From contig NZ_MBEQ01000074.1 of assembly GCF_001954135.1 (NCBI RefSeq), positions 1-55,338 of the forward strand: a stretch of 55,338 nucleotides of DNA. Direction: 5' to 3'. The notes under the pieces were generated by a model. That model saw only the letters and a program-made list of their open reading frames with translations. It was not told where the DNA came from and did no database searches. The DNA comes from Mycobacterium sp. GA-1841 (lineage in GTDB: Bacteria > Actinomycetota > Actinomycetes > Mycobacteriales > Mycobacteriaceae). The position numbers and the translations under genes are program-made. Below, one piece after another: positions 1 to 8,366 of the stretch. Position 1 is the first letter of the stretch, and the number at the start of each line of letters is the position of its first letter.

Positions 1-2
1 CC

Positions 3-137
3 GTTGTCAAGGCCACCACCTTCTACGACGATCCCGACGTGTTGGCCAAGGTGTCGCGGGGTCTGGGCGAGGCCATGATCGGAATCAACGTCGAGGAGAT
101 CGCTGCACCGCACCGGCTCGCCGAACGCGGCTGGTAG
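3..137 (+). CDS. pdxS: PdxS, pyridoxal 5'-phosphate synthase lyase subunit (3' end only)
   Basis: The window opens inside this gene, so only the last 44 codons are present. The visible residues include SRGLGEAMIGIN followed by a C-terminal AERGW, which is the typical end of the SOR/SNZ family. PdxS condenses a pentose phosphate, glyceraldehyde 3-phosphate and ammonia from the PdxT glutaminase to make pyridoxal 5'-phosphate in the cytoplasm. The catalytic lysines lie upstream and cannot be checked. In M. tuberculosis I recall pdxS far from the sixA-like/lprC region, so a synteny break probably lies here. Confidence 0.85.
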   Translation, partial: VVKATTFYDDPDVLAKVSRGLGEAMIGINVEEIAAPHRLAERGW

Positions 138-138
138 C

Positions 139-144
139 TACCGT
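139..144 (+). promoter_or_regulatory. Candidate -10 box for a leaderless transcript
   Basis: TACCGT fits the mycobacterial TANNNT -10 pattern and ends 7 bases before the ATG at 152. No Shine-Dalgarno sequence is visible, so transcription may start at or next to the start codon. Confidence 0.35.
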
Positions 145-151
145 TACCCGT

Positions 152-658
152 ATGGATCACCGCACCCTGCTGCTGATGCGCCACGCCAAGTCCGACTACC
201 CCGATGAGGTGGCCGACCACGACCGGCCGCTGGCCGCGCGCGGCATCAGGGAGGCCGCGTTGGCCGGTGACTGGATCCGGGCCAACATCGCCGAAGTGGA
301 CGCAGTGTTGTGCTCGACGGCGACCCGGACCCGCCAGACCTTGGAACGCACGGGCATCGACGCACCCGTGCAGTACGCCGAGCGCATCTACGATGCCCGC
401 CCGGGCACCGTGATCGACGAAATCAACGGGGTCGCGTCACGTTTCGGCACCGAGCCGGCGACGGTGTTGCTGATCGGGCATGAGCCGGCCATGTCGGCGG
501 TCGCGCTCGGACTGGCCGACGGATCGAACCGCGGTGCAGCGGAGCGTATTTCGCTGAAGTTCCCGACCTCGGCGATCGCTGTGCTGCACGTCGACGGGCC
601 ATGGGACCGACTCGGGTTGGGCGGGGCACGTCTGGCCCGCTTCCACATCCCTCGCTGA
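152..658 (+). CDS. SixA-like histidine phosphatase
   Basis: A 168-residue member of the histidine phosphatase (phosphoglycerate mutase-like) superfamily, at the size of SixA proteins. The catalytic histidine is in the N-terminal LLLMRHAKSD motif (about residues 7-16); the second conserved histidine is in IGHEP near residue 110. SixA removes phosphate from phosphohistidine in E. coli, but the substrate of the mycobacterial protein is not established. It corresponds to Rv1276c by position and family. It ends 11 bases before the stop codon of lprC on the other strand, so the two genes converge. Confidence 0.8.
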   Translation: MDHRTLLLMRHAKSDYPDEVADHDRPLAARGIREAALAGDWIRANIAEVDAVLCSTATRTRQTLERTGIDAPVQYAERIYDARPGTVIDEINGVASRFGTEPATVLLIGHEPAMSAVALGLADGSNRGAAERISLKFPTSAIAVLHVDGPWDRLGLGGARLARFHIPR

Positions 659-669
659 GAGATACCCCG

Positions 670-1218
670 CTAAGAGTTGGTGGCCAGCGTCAGTTCCATC
701 AGCTTGGTGGCCATCGGACAGGCATCGATGCCGGGTGCCTGTGGGTTGACCCACCAGCCCACCACGCCCGCCGCGTCACTGGCCACGCCGCACGCCCCGT
801 TGAGCCCGTTGGGCTTCATGATGATCGAGTCGACGCCGGCGATGCGGCGTTGCTCGATCGCGTACTGCAGCTTCTCGGCGGTCTGACGTTCGTTGTCCAG
901 GCTGCCCTGCTCGTACCAGAACCGGGTGATGTCGACCAGTCCACCCGGGTTGGCCGCCTGCCAGCGACACACCGCGCCGACGAATGTGCTCTGGATGTCC
1001 AGCGGGTCCGCGCCCACCGTCTTGGCCAGGATGTCGGTGGTCAGGACGTCGCATTCCTTGAGCAGGTTGGGGTAGGTCTTCTCGGAGTTGTTGTTGCTGG
1101 GGCCACCACCGGTGCCCTCCTTGGCCGCGGTCCCGTCGACCGTGCGCGAGCAACCCGTCAGCCCGCCGAACACAGCCAGCACCGCCATCAACCCGGCAAC
1201 TCGACGCTGCGCGCTCAT
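670..1218 (-). CDS. lprC: LprC-like lipoprotein
   Basis: A 182-residue exported lipoprotein. The ATG at 1218 gives a short positively charged N-terminus, a hydrophobic stretch and the lipobox LTGC, followed by a polar linker with a GGG/NNN run. The mature domain has several spaced cysteines (in ECDVLT, CRWQ and CGVAS) that could form disulfides outside the membrane. The start overlaps the stop of lprB by four bases (ATGA), so the pair is probably co-transcribed and translationally coupled. Order and sequence match the M. tuberculosis pair lprB-lprC (Rv1274-Rv1275). The molecular function is unknown. Confidence 0.8.
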   Translation of the reverse strand: MSAQRRVAGLMAVLAVFGGLTGCSRTVDGTAAKEGTGGGPSNNNSEKTYPNLLKECDVLTTDILAKTVGADPLDIQSTFVGAVCRWQAANPGGLVDITRFWYEQGSLDNERQTAEKLQYAIEQRRIAGVDSIIMKPNGLNGACGVASDAAGVVGWWVNPQAPGIDACPMATKLMELTLATNS

Positions 1219-1778
1219 TTGGAATTCACAATCGACTGGCGGGTCAGCTCCTTGGCCACCCCGCACGGATCCGGATACGGCTTCTGGTCGAAGCTCACCG
1301 ACCACTCGATGAAATCGTCGTCGAACTGGATTCCGATCTCACAGAGGTTGACGTCGCCGGCCTTGAGCGGGTTCTCCCCGATCGCGATGAAGCCGCCGTG
1401 TCCCTCGATGTTGATGTCCTCCACGCTGGTCCGCGACAGTTCCTCGGTCTTGCGTTCCCGGCCGATCGGGCTGCCCCGGAACCAGGTGAACGAGAAGTGC
1501 GGTCCCAGGATGCTGCCGCCCTGCAGCCACTGGCAACCCGAAGAGTTGACCGCGGTGTTGACCAGACCCTGGACCTCGGTCAACTGGGTCACCGTCTCGT
1601 CGGTCACGCCACCGCACTGAGGAAAGTGCGGGCCGTGTTTGATGTCGCCGCCGGCACTCGGTGACTCGGTCTGCGGAACCTGGGGGGACGCGGGCTCGTC
1701 GCTCGAGCACCCGGCGAACACCGGAACCATGGCCGCAGCCAGGACCGCCAAGGTTCTGGCGTGGGAAATTCGTGGCAT
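1215..1778 (-). CDS. lprB: LprB-like lipoprotein
   Basis: A 187-residue lipoprotein with the lipobox FAGC after a hydrophobic leader. The mature part contains HFSFTWFRGSPIGRERKTEE and ends in SIVNSK, which I recognise as closely similar to M. tuberculosis LprB. The ATG at 1778 gives the shortest leader with a proper signal peptide; an in-frame GTG at 1799 is the alternative, and neither has a clear Shine-Dalgarno sequence. It is the first gene of the lprB-lprC pair and diverges from the ABC transporter genes, sharing an intergenic region of about 150 bases that holds a perfect palindrome. Function unknown. Confidence 0.85.
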   Translation of the reverse strand: MPRISHARTLAVLAAAMVPVFAGCSSDEPASPQVPQTESPSAGGDIKHGPHFPQCGGVTDETVTQLTEVQGLVNTAVNSSGCQWLQGGSILGPHFSFTWFRGSPIGRERKTEELSRTSVEDINIEGHGGFIAIGENPLKAGDVNLCEIGIQFDDDFIEWSVSFDQKPYPDPCGVAKELTRQSIVNSK

Positions 1779-1862
1779 GGTGGCCGTGCGGACAGTCACG
1801 CCATGCACTGTAGCGGCAGCATCTGAGCCTGATCGGGACATACCCACTGACCTGGCCTTTCA

Positions 1863-1876
1863 TCGTGTCGACACGA
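1863..1876. promoter_or_regulatory. Perfect 14-bp palindrome between lprB and the ABC exporter genes
   Basis: TCGTGTCGACACGA reads the same on both strands. It lies in the divergent intergenic region, 50 bases before the exporter ATG at 1926 and about 85 bases before the lprB start. This is the layout of an operator, but no regulator gene is next to it. Chance occurrence in GC-rich DNA is possible. Confidence 0.35.
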
Positions 1877-1925
1877 CAGCGGCTGCACACTCCGACGACA
1901 TCGACGGGTGTGCGAGAGTTACCTG

Positions 1926-3671
1926 ATGCTCAGGGCGCTGCTGCGACAGTACGTGCGGCCGTACCGGCGGCTGCTCGCTGTCGTCGCGACGCTGCAGGTG
2001 ATCAGCACCCTGGCGTCGCTGTACCTGCCCACGGTCAACGCGGCGATCATCGACGACGGGGTGGCCAAAGGCGACACCCGACGCATCGTCGAACTCGGCG
2101 GGGTGATGCTGGCCGTGACCGGGTTGCAGGTGGTGTGCGCCATCGGGGCGGTGTTCTTCGGTTCGCGCGCGGCGATGGGCTTCGGCCGCGACCTGCGCTC
2201 GGCGATCTTCGGCCACGTCACCACCTTCTCGGCCGAGGAGACCGGCCGGTTCGGTGCGCCCTCGCTGTTGACCCGCACCACCAACGACGTCGGCCAGATC
2301 CAACAACTGCTGCAGATGACCGCCACGATCCTGATCACCGCCCCGATCATGTCGGTCGGCGGAATCCTGATGGCGCTGCACCAGGACGCCGGGCTGTCCT
2401 GGCTGCTGGGAGTCAGTGTGCCGGTGCTGGCGCTGGCCAACTACTGGATCATCAGACACCTGATGCCCATCTTCCGTCGCATGCAGCGGCTGATCGACGG
2501 GATCAACCGGGTACTGCGTGATCAACTGTCGGGGATCAGGGTGATCCGGGCGTTCGCCCGAGAACCCGTCGAACAAGCCCGGTTCGCCGAGGCCAACACG
2601 GCGCTGTCCACGACCGCTCTGGAAGCCGGACAATGGCAGGCCCTGATGCTTCCCGCCACCACACTGGTGATCAACGTCTCCAGCGTTGCGCTGATCTGGT
2701 TCGGGGGGCTTCGGATCGATGCGGGCCACATGCAGGTGGGCTCACTGATCGCGTTTCTGGCCTACTTCATGCAGATCCTGATGTCGGTGCTGATGGCCAC
2801 GGTGCTGGCGGTGATGTTCCCGCGCGCGTCGGTGTGCGCCGAACGCATCGGCGGCGTGCTGACCACCCGACCCCGGATCACCGACCCGCTGTCGCCCGTG
2901 CGCCCGGACGCCCTCATCGGCGAGATCGTCTTCGACGACGCGTCATTCAGCTATCCCGGCGCCGATCGCCCGGTGCTGCAGCAGGTCTCGTTGCACGTGC
3001 GGCCCGGCACCACCACCGCCGTGGTGGGGTCGACAGGCTCGGGCAAATCCACGCTGCTCGCCATGATCTGCCGGTTCTATGACGTCACCGCCGGCGCGGT
3101 ACGCATCGACGGTGTGGACGTCCGGGATCTCGAGCTGGAGCAGCTGTGGTCGGTGATCGGCCTGGTCCCCCAACGCGGGTATCTGTTCTCCGGGACCGTC
3201 GCCGAAAACCTGCGCTACGGCGCCGCGCCGGGGCAGGAGCTCACCGAAGCACAGATGTGGACCGCGTTGCGGATCGCGGCCGCCGACGACTTCGTGGCGG
3301 CCCACCCCGACGGGCTGGACCGCCCGGTGGCCCAGGGCGGCATCAATTTCTCCGGCGGGCAACGGCAACGACTCGCGATCGCGCGCGCGGTGATCCGCAG
3401 TCCCGCGATCTACCTGTTCGACGACGCGTTCTCGGCACTCGACGTACAGACCGACGCCCAGGTACGTGCTGCGCTGCGTGAGGTGTCGAGCGACGCCACC
3501 GTCGTCATCGTGGCACAACGCATCTCGACCGTGCTCGAGGCCGATCAGGTGGTCGTGCTCGAGGACGGTCGCATCGTCGGCGTCGGCACCCACGAGTCGC
3601 TTCTCGCCGACTGCCCCACGTACGCGGAGTTGGCGGCGTCGCAGGCCGTCACGGCCGGGGATCCGCGATGA
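1926..3671 (+). CDS. ABC exporter half-transporter, degenerate-site subunit (Rv1273c-like)
   Basis: A 581-residue protein with an N-terminal six-helix ABC exporter membrane domain and a C-terminal ATPase domain. Walker A is GSTGSGKS (368-375) and the signature is canonical SGGQ (476-479). The catalytic glutamate after Walker B is aspartate (Asp500 in LFDDAF) and the switch histidine is glutamine (VAQRIS, about 531). The partner gene overlaps by four bases (ATGA), so the two halves very likely form a heterodimer. The ATG at 1926 matches the start of the M. tuberculosis homologue Rv1273c as I recall it; an in-frame start at 1908 is less likely. The substrate is not known from sequence; drug or lipid transport has been suggested for the family. 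Confidence 0.88.
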   Translation: MLRALLRQYVRPYRRLLAVVATLQVISTLASLYLPTVNAAIIDDGVAKGDTRRIVELGGVMLAVTGLQVVCAIGAVFFGSRAAMGFGRDLRSAIFGHVTTFSAEETGRFGAPSLLTRTTNDVGQIQQLLQMTATILITAPIMSVGGILMALHQDAGLSWLLGVSVPVLALANYWIIRHLMPIFRRMQRLIDGINRVLRDQLSGIRVIRAFAREPVEQARFAEANTALSTTALEAGQWQALMLPATTLVINVSSVALIWFGGLRIDAGHMQVGSLIAFLAYFMQILMSVLMATVLAVMFPRASVCAERIGGVLTTRPRITDPLSPVRPDALIGEIVFDDASFSYPGADRPVLQQVSLHVRPGTTTAVVGSTGSGKSTLLAMICRFYDVTAGAVRIDGVDVRDLELEQLWSVIGLVPQRGYLFSGTVAENLRYGAAPGQELTEAQMWTALRIAAADDFVAAHPDGLDRPVAQGGINFSGGQRQRLAIARAVIRSPAIYLFDDAFSALDVQTDAQVRAALREVSSDATVVIVAQRISTVLEADQVVVLEDGRIVGVGTHESLLADCPTYAELAASQAVTAGDPR

Positions 3672-5560
3672 CCGGGCCCGTGCTGCGCCGGTCCGGCACC
3701 CCGGTGGCGCCGCCGGAACGCACCCGCGACTTCCGCGGTTCGGCCCTGCGGCTGGTGAAACGTCTGGTGCCGCAACGAGGTCTGGCCGCGGCCGTGGTGC
3801 TGCTCGGCGTGGCCGGTATCGCGATCGGCGTGATCGGGCCCCGGATCCTGGGACACGCAACGGATCTGCTGTTCAACGGCGTGATCGGGCGTGAGTTACC
3901 CGCGGGGCTGACCAAGGAGCAGGCGATCGCGGCGGCCCGGGCCCGTGGTGACACCACCTTCGCCGACCTGCTGTCCGGCATGGACGTGGTGCCCGGCCAC
4001 GGTGTGGATTTCGCGGCGGTGGCCCGCACCCTGGCCCTCGCACTGGGTTTGTATCTGCTTGCCGCGGTGCTGGTCTGGCTGCAGGCCCGGTTGCTCAACG
4101 TGGCGGTGCAGCGGACCATGATCGCGTTGCGGTCGGAGGTCGAGGACAAGCTGCACCGTCTTCCGTTGTCCTATTTCGATTCCCGTCAACGCGGTGAGGT
4201 GCTCAGCCGGGTCACCAATGACATCGACAATGTTCAGGGCTCGGTGTCGATGTCCATCAGTCAGCTGTTGACCTCGGTGCTGACGGTGTTCGCGGTGTTG
4301 GTGATGATGTTGACCATCTCGCCGCTCTTGGCGTTGCTGACGGTCCTCACCGTGCCGCTGTCCCTGTGGGTGATCCGGTGGATCACCCGGCGTTCGCAGC
4401 CGCTGTTCGTCGCGCAGTGGCGCAACACGGGCCGGCTGGCGGCCCATATCGAAGAGACCTACAGCGGATTCACCATCGTCAAGACCTTCGGGCACCGTGC
4501 GGCCGCCCAACAGCGTTTCGACGAACTCAATGACGAGGTCTACCGCTCCAGCATCGGCGCGCAGTTCTTCTCGGGCCTGGTCGGCCCGTCGACGATGTTC
4601 ATCGGCAATCTCAGCTATGTGGCCGTCGCGGTGGTGGGTGGACTACAGGTGGCGACAGGGCAGATCACGCTGGGCAGTATCCAGGCGTTCATCCAGTACG
4701 TGCGGCAGTTCAACCAGCCGTTGAGCCAGGTGGCCGGGATGTACAACACCTTGCAGTCCGGGATCGCCAGCGCGGAACGCGTCTTCGATCTGCTCGACAC
4801 CGACGAGCAATCCCCCGAGCCGGCCGCGCCACTGGAGATCCGCTCCGGCCGGGTGGAATTCGACCGGGTGAGCTTCGGCTACCTGCCCGACACCCCGGTG
4901 ATCGAGGACCTCTCGCTGGTGGCCGAACCGGGCAGCACGGTGGCGATCGTCGGACCGACCGGTGCCGGCAAGACCACGTGTGTGAACCTGCTGATGCGCT
5001 TCTACGACGTCGACTCCGGCCGGATCCTGATCGACGGCGTGGACATCTCGACGGTGAGCCGCCAATCACTGCGGTCTTCGATCGGCATGGTGCTGCAGGA
5101 CACCTGGCTGTTCGGCGGCACGATCTACGACAACATCGCCTACGGCCGGCCTGACGCAACAGAAGACGAGGTGGTTCAGGCGGCCCGGGCGGCGTACGTG
5201 GACCGGTTCGTGCACACGCTGCCGGACGGTTACGCGACTCGCGTCGACGACGACGGCGGTGCGATCAGCGCCGGTGAGAAGCAGTTGATCACCATCGCCC
5301 GGGCGGTGCTGGCCCGGCCACGCGTGCTGGTGCTCGACGAGGCCACCAGCGCGGTGGACACCCGCACCGAGCTGCTCATCCAGCGGGCGATGGCCGAGCT
5401 GCGCCGGGACCGGACGAGTTTCATCATCGCCCACCGGCTTTCGACGATCCGGGATGCCGACCTGATCCTTGTGATGGACGCCGGCCGGATCATCGAACGC
5501 GGCAGCCACGAAGAGCTCATGACCCGCCATGGCCGGTATTGGGAGATGACGCGGGTTTAG
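3668..5560 (+). CDS. ABC exporter half-transporter, catalytic-site subunit (Rv1272c-like)
   Basis: A 630-residue partner of the preceding gene. Membrane segments fill the first 350 residues or so, with a longer N-terminal region (about residues 70-115) than in the partner. The ATPase domain has Walker A GPTGAGKT (429-436), catalytic Glu558 (VLVLDEAT) and switch His589 (IIAHRLS), all intact. Its signature motif is degenerate, SAGEKQ (534-539), in place of LSGGQ. It would therefore supply Walker A and B for the active site while the partner supplies the good signature. The homologue Rv1272c has been linked to long-chain fatty acid uptake; that role is not shown here. Confidence 0.88.
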   Translation: MTGPVLRRSGTPVAPPERTRDFRGSALRLVKRLVPQRGLAAAVVLLGVAGIAIGVIGPRILGHATDLLFNGVIGRELPAGLTKEQAIAAARARGDTTFADLLSGMDVVPGHGVDFAAVARTLALALGLYLLAAVLVWLQARLLNVAVQRTMIALRSEVEDKLHRLPLSYFDSRQRGEVLSRVTNDIDNVQGSVSMSISQLLTSVLTVFAVLVMMLTISPLLALLTVLTVPLSLWVIRWITRRSQPLFVAQWRNTGRLAAHIEETYSGFTIVKTFGHRAAAQQRFDELNDEVYRSSIGAQFFSGLVGPSTMFIGNLSYVAVAVVGGLQVATGQITLGSIQAFIQYVRQFNQPLSQVAGMYNTLQSGIASAERVFDLLDTDEQSPEPAAPLEIRSGRVEFDRVSFGYLPDTPVIEDLSLVAEPGSTVAIVGPTGAGKTTCVNLLMRFYDVDSGRILIDGVDISTVSRQSLRSSIGMVLQDTWLFGGTIYDNIAYGRPDATEDEVVQAARAAYVDRFVHTLPDGYATRVDDDGGAISAGEKQLITIARAVLARPRVLVLDEATSAVDTRTELLIQRAMAELRRDRTSFIIAHRLSTIRDADLILVMDAGRIIERGSHEELMTRHGRYWEMTRV

Positions 5561-5583
5561 TTCCCCAAAGCCGTTACAAATTG

Positions 5584-5589
5584 TAGTGT
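5584..5589 (+). promoter_or_regulatory. Candidate -10 box for a leaderless transcript
   Basis: TAGTGT fits TANNNT and ends 7 bases before the ATG of the molybdopterin oxidoreductase. No Shine-Dalgarno sequence is visible between it and the start codon. Confidence 0.4.
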
Positions 5590-5596
5590 CGGTGTA

Positions 5597-7762
5597 ATGA
5601 CGACCAGTACCGTGCACACCTTCTGCCGGTACTGCCTGGCCTCGTGCGGCCTCGAGGTGACCGTCCAGGACAACCGGGCGATCAAGATCGCCGCCGACAA
5701 ACTCAACCCACACACCTGGGGTGATTTCTGCGCGAAGGGTCGCACCGCCGCCCACGTGGTGGAGCATCCGCGGCGCATCCTGGCACCGATGCGCCGTGAC
5801 GGCGACAAGTACGTCGAGGCGAGCTGGGACGAGGCGATCAGCGATATCGCCCGACGGATGAACCGCATCATCGACGACGGCGGACCGGACGCGGTGGCCG
5901 CCTATTACGGCAACCCGGCCGGGTACTCCTCGTCCAATCTGGTGTTCATGAACGCCTGGCTGGATGCGGTTGGCACGTACAACCGCTATGCGGTCGGATC
6001 GGTGGACCAGAACGCGTTGCACGTGGTCGCCGAGGCCATGTACGGCTCACCGCTGATGGTGCCGGTGTCCGACGTCGACAACTGTGATTACTTCCTGATC
6101 GTCGGCGCCAATCCCGCTGTCAGCGCCTGGAATTGGGTGGAGTCGGTACCGGGCGGCTGGCGCCGGGCGTTGGCCCGGCAGAAGCAGGGGGCCCGCATCG
6201 TCGTGGTGGACCCGCTGGCCACCGAGAGCGCGCAGGCCGCCGATCTGCATCTGTCGGTGCGACCGGGACAGGATTGGGCACTGCTGCTGGCCATGGTCAA
6301 GGTGATCCTCGACGAAGGGCGGGAACACCGCGCCGACTGTGCCGAGCTGGCCACCGGGGTGCGGCCCCTTCGGGTCCTGACCGCCGCCGCCGACCTCGAC
6401 GACCTGGCCGCCCGCTGCGACATCGACCGAGCCACCATCGAACGCGTGGCCCGTGAATTCGCCTCGGCGCCACGGGCGATGGTCATCACCCGCACCGGCG
6501 TCTCGCTGCACGCCGCGGGCACGGTGGCCGAATGGCTGGGCCACGTGCTCAACCTCGTCACCGGGCGGTTGGATCGCCCGGGCGGGCGCCGCTTCGAGCC
6601 GGGTTACGTCGACACCCTGCGACTGGCCGGGCTGGCCGCCACCCGCCCGCACACCAGCCGGCTCGCCGGGCGGGAGCTGGTGGCCGGAGCACACGCACTG
6701 GCCGAGCTGCCTGACGAGATCACCACCCCGGGACACGGCCAGATCCGCGCGCTGGTGATCAACTCCGGCAACCCAGTGGTCTCCGGGCCGGACGGCGGCC
6801 GGCTCGATGCCGCGCTGGCTCAGCTGGATCTTCTGGTGGCCATCGACCTGGTGCAGCGCGAGAGCCACCGGCACGCACACTGGCTGCTGCCCGCGGTGCA
6901 CTGGCTGGAACGTGACGATCTACTGGCCTTCACCAGCGGCATGCACGACGAGCCATATGTGCAGTACGGCGCGAGAGCCGTCGAACCGCCCGACGATGCA
7001 CGCGAGGAGTGGCGGATCTTCACCGATCTGGCACTGGCCATGCGCCGTCCGTTGTTCGGCGCCAGGGGATTCAACGGGTTCGTCCGTGCCACCCGATGGC
7101 TGGCGGCACACACTCGGTGGCCGGGCCTGGAGTTCGGACCGCACTGGATGGACCGGCTGATCATCCTGGCCTCGCGAAAAGTCGACGGACACAAGCTGCG
7201 CTGGCGCGAGCTCAAGGCGCACCCACACGGTCTGGTGCTCGGGCCGCGGCGGTTCGGCCGGTTCCGCGATGCCTTGCGGACGCCGGACCGCAAGGTTCAG
7301 GCGGCGCCGGCACAGTTCCTGGCCCGCGCCCGAGAGTTGCTCGAGGCTGCGGCTCCTGTTGCCCCGGAGGGGTTTCCGTTCATACTGGGCAACCGGCGGC
7401 GGCGCCATTCGATGAATTCGTGGCTCAACGAAGTGCCGGGTCTGCATCCCGGCGGCAAGGACAACGAGCTGCTGATGCACCCCGAGGACGCTGCGGCCCT
7501 GGGCATCGCGGCGGGCGATCGGGTGCGGGTGTTCTCCCCGACCGGCCAGTTGGAGGTGCCAGCCACCCTCAGCGACCGGCCCCGCCGCGGCGTCGTCGTC
7601 CTCGACCATGGCTGGGGCTCAAGAGTATTCGACCCGCAGCACGGCGGCGCTCCGCAATCGTACGGCGTGAACCGCAACCTGCTGGCCGACCGCGAATCGA
7701 TCGATCCGTTGTCGCAGACCTCCGCGTTGGGCTCGGTCTACGTCGGGGTCGAGCGGATCTAG
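5597..7762 (+). CDS. Molybdopterin-dependent oxidoreductase, DMSO-reductase superfamily
   Basis: A 721-residue protein with the family architecture. An N-terminal [4Fe-4S] site has Cys10, Cys13, Cys17 and Cys45 (CxxCxxxC-x27-C). Molybdopterin-binding domains follow, and the C-terminal dinucleotide-binding domain includes ILGNRRRRHSMNSW near residues 595-610 and a motif rich in Gly, Asp and Arg near 640. There is no twin-arginine signal, so a cytoplasmic enzyme is expected. In the segment where relatives carry the Cys, Ser or selenocysteine that binds molybdenum (about residues 136-150, VDQNALHVVAEAMYG) none of these residues is present. No partner electron-transfer subunit lies beside it. The substrate cannot be told; it resembles assimilatory nitrate reductase or formate dehydrogenase catalytic subunits only generally. 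I do not recall an equivalent at this place in M. tuberculosis. Confidence 0.8.
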   Translation: MTTSTVHTFCRYCLASCGLEVTVQDNRAIKIAADKLNPHTWGDFCAKGRTAAHVVEHPRRILAPMRRDGDKYVEASWDEAISDIARRMNRIIDDGGPDAVAAYYGNPAGYSSSNLVFMNAWLDAVGTYNRYAVGSVDQNALHVVAEAMYGSPLMVPVSDVDNCDYFLIVGANPAVSAWNWVESVPGGWRRALARQKQGARIVVVDPLATESAQAADLHLSVRPGQDWALLLAMVKVILDEGREHRADCAELATGVRPLRVLTAAADLDDLAARCDIDRATIERVAREFASAPRAMVITRTGVSLHAAGTVAEWLGHVLNLVTGRLDRPGGRRFEPGYVDTLRLAGLAATRPHTSRLAGRELVAGAHALAELPDEITTPGHGQIRALVINSGNPVVSGPDGGRLDAALAQLDLLVAIDLVQRESHRHAHWLLPAVHWLERDDLLAFTSGMHDEPYVQYGARAVEPPDDAREEWRIFTDLALAMRRPLFGARGFNGFVRATRWLAAHTRWPGLEFGPHWMDRLIILASRKVDGHKLRWRELKAHPHGLVLGPRRFGRFRDALRTPDRKVQAAPAQFLARARELLEAAAPVAPEGFPFILGNRRRRHSMNSWLNEVPGLHPGGKDNELLMHPEDAAALGIAAGDRVRVFSPTGQLEVPATLSDRPRRGVVVLDHGWGSRVFDPQHGGAPQSYGVNRNLLADRESIDPLSQTSALGSVYVGVERI

Positions 7763-8289
7763 ACGCCGGGCCCTTCGGCACGCAGATCGTCGACGGCTTT
7801 CATGGCGTCGCGCAGCTTGTCCAGCCACTCCTCGGTGTGCTGACCGACCAGGCGCACCGACCACGCCAACGCGTCCGAGCGCGACCGGGCCACGCCGGCG
7901 TCGACGAGGGTGTCGAGCACCAGCCGTTCGGGTTGCCTGAGCCGGGTCATCACCGGTACGGCGATGTGGGTGAAGAGAATTCGCTCGGTGCCGGTCTCAC
8001 CGTCGCTCACTTCCACGCCCCAGGACACCTTGCGATCGAAACGCCCCTGCGCCTCGTCGGCGATGCGCATGCGCTCACCACGCGTCTCTTCCCGGAACCG
8101 CGCGGCCCGCCCAGACGCCCGGGCAGCGGTCTCGGAACCCTGCGCATCGGGAAGTCGGCCGATGACGGTGATCTCTTCACGGTCGACGATCACGGTCGGG
8201 TCGTCGGCGAACCAGGCATCGGGCAACCGGCCCGCGAACCATTCGGCGGCCTCGTCCGCGGACCGGCGATGGTGTTGATGTTTTGTCAT
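7759..8289 (-). CDS. Hypothetical protein with a ribbon-helix-helix-like C-terminal segment
   Basis: A 176-residue soluble protein that I do not recognise. The first 100 residues are charged and probably alpha/beta. Residues 105-160 read as a short strand followed by two helices with a turn at AGVARSRSDA, which resembles the dimerising core of ribbon-helix-helix DNA-binding proteins; this is inference from pattern only. The ATG at 8289 sits at the edge of three tandem 8-bp repeats. The stop codon overlaps that of the molybdopterin oxidoreductase (tail to tail, four bases). No signal peptide or membrane segment is present. Confidence 0.65.
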   Translation of the reverse strand: MTKHQHHRRSADEAAEWFAGRLPDAWFADDPTVIVDREEITVIGRLPDAQGSETAARASGRAARFREETRGERMRIADEAQGRFDRKVSWGVEVSDGETGTERILFTHIAVPVMTRLRQPERLVLDTLVDAGVARSRSDALAWSVRLVGQHTEEWLDKLRDAMKAVDDLRAEGPGV

Positions 8290-8312
8290 GATTACATGAT
8301 TACACCGTTACA
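8289..8312. repeat. Three tandem 8-bp repeats over a gene start
   Basis: TGATTACA, TGATTACA and CCGTTACA follow each other without spacing, beginning at the first base of the ATG of the minus-strand gene at 8289. Read on that strand the units begin TGTAA. Tandem 8-bp operators are typical of ribbon-helix-helix repressors such as MetJ. An autoregulatory operator is a reasonable guess, given the tail of the adjacent protein. Confidence 0.45.
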
Positions 8313-8366
8313 ACGCAGCTGGGACGGCGTTCACCACCGGCGAACCCCAAATTTTGGCTTGGCGGT

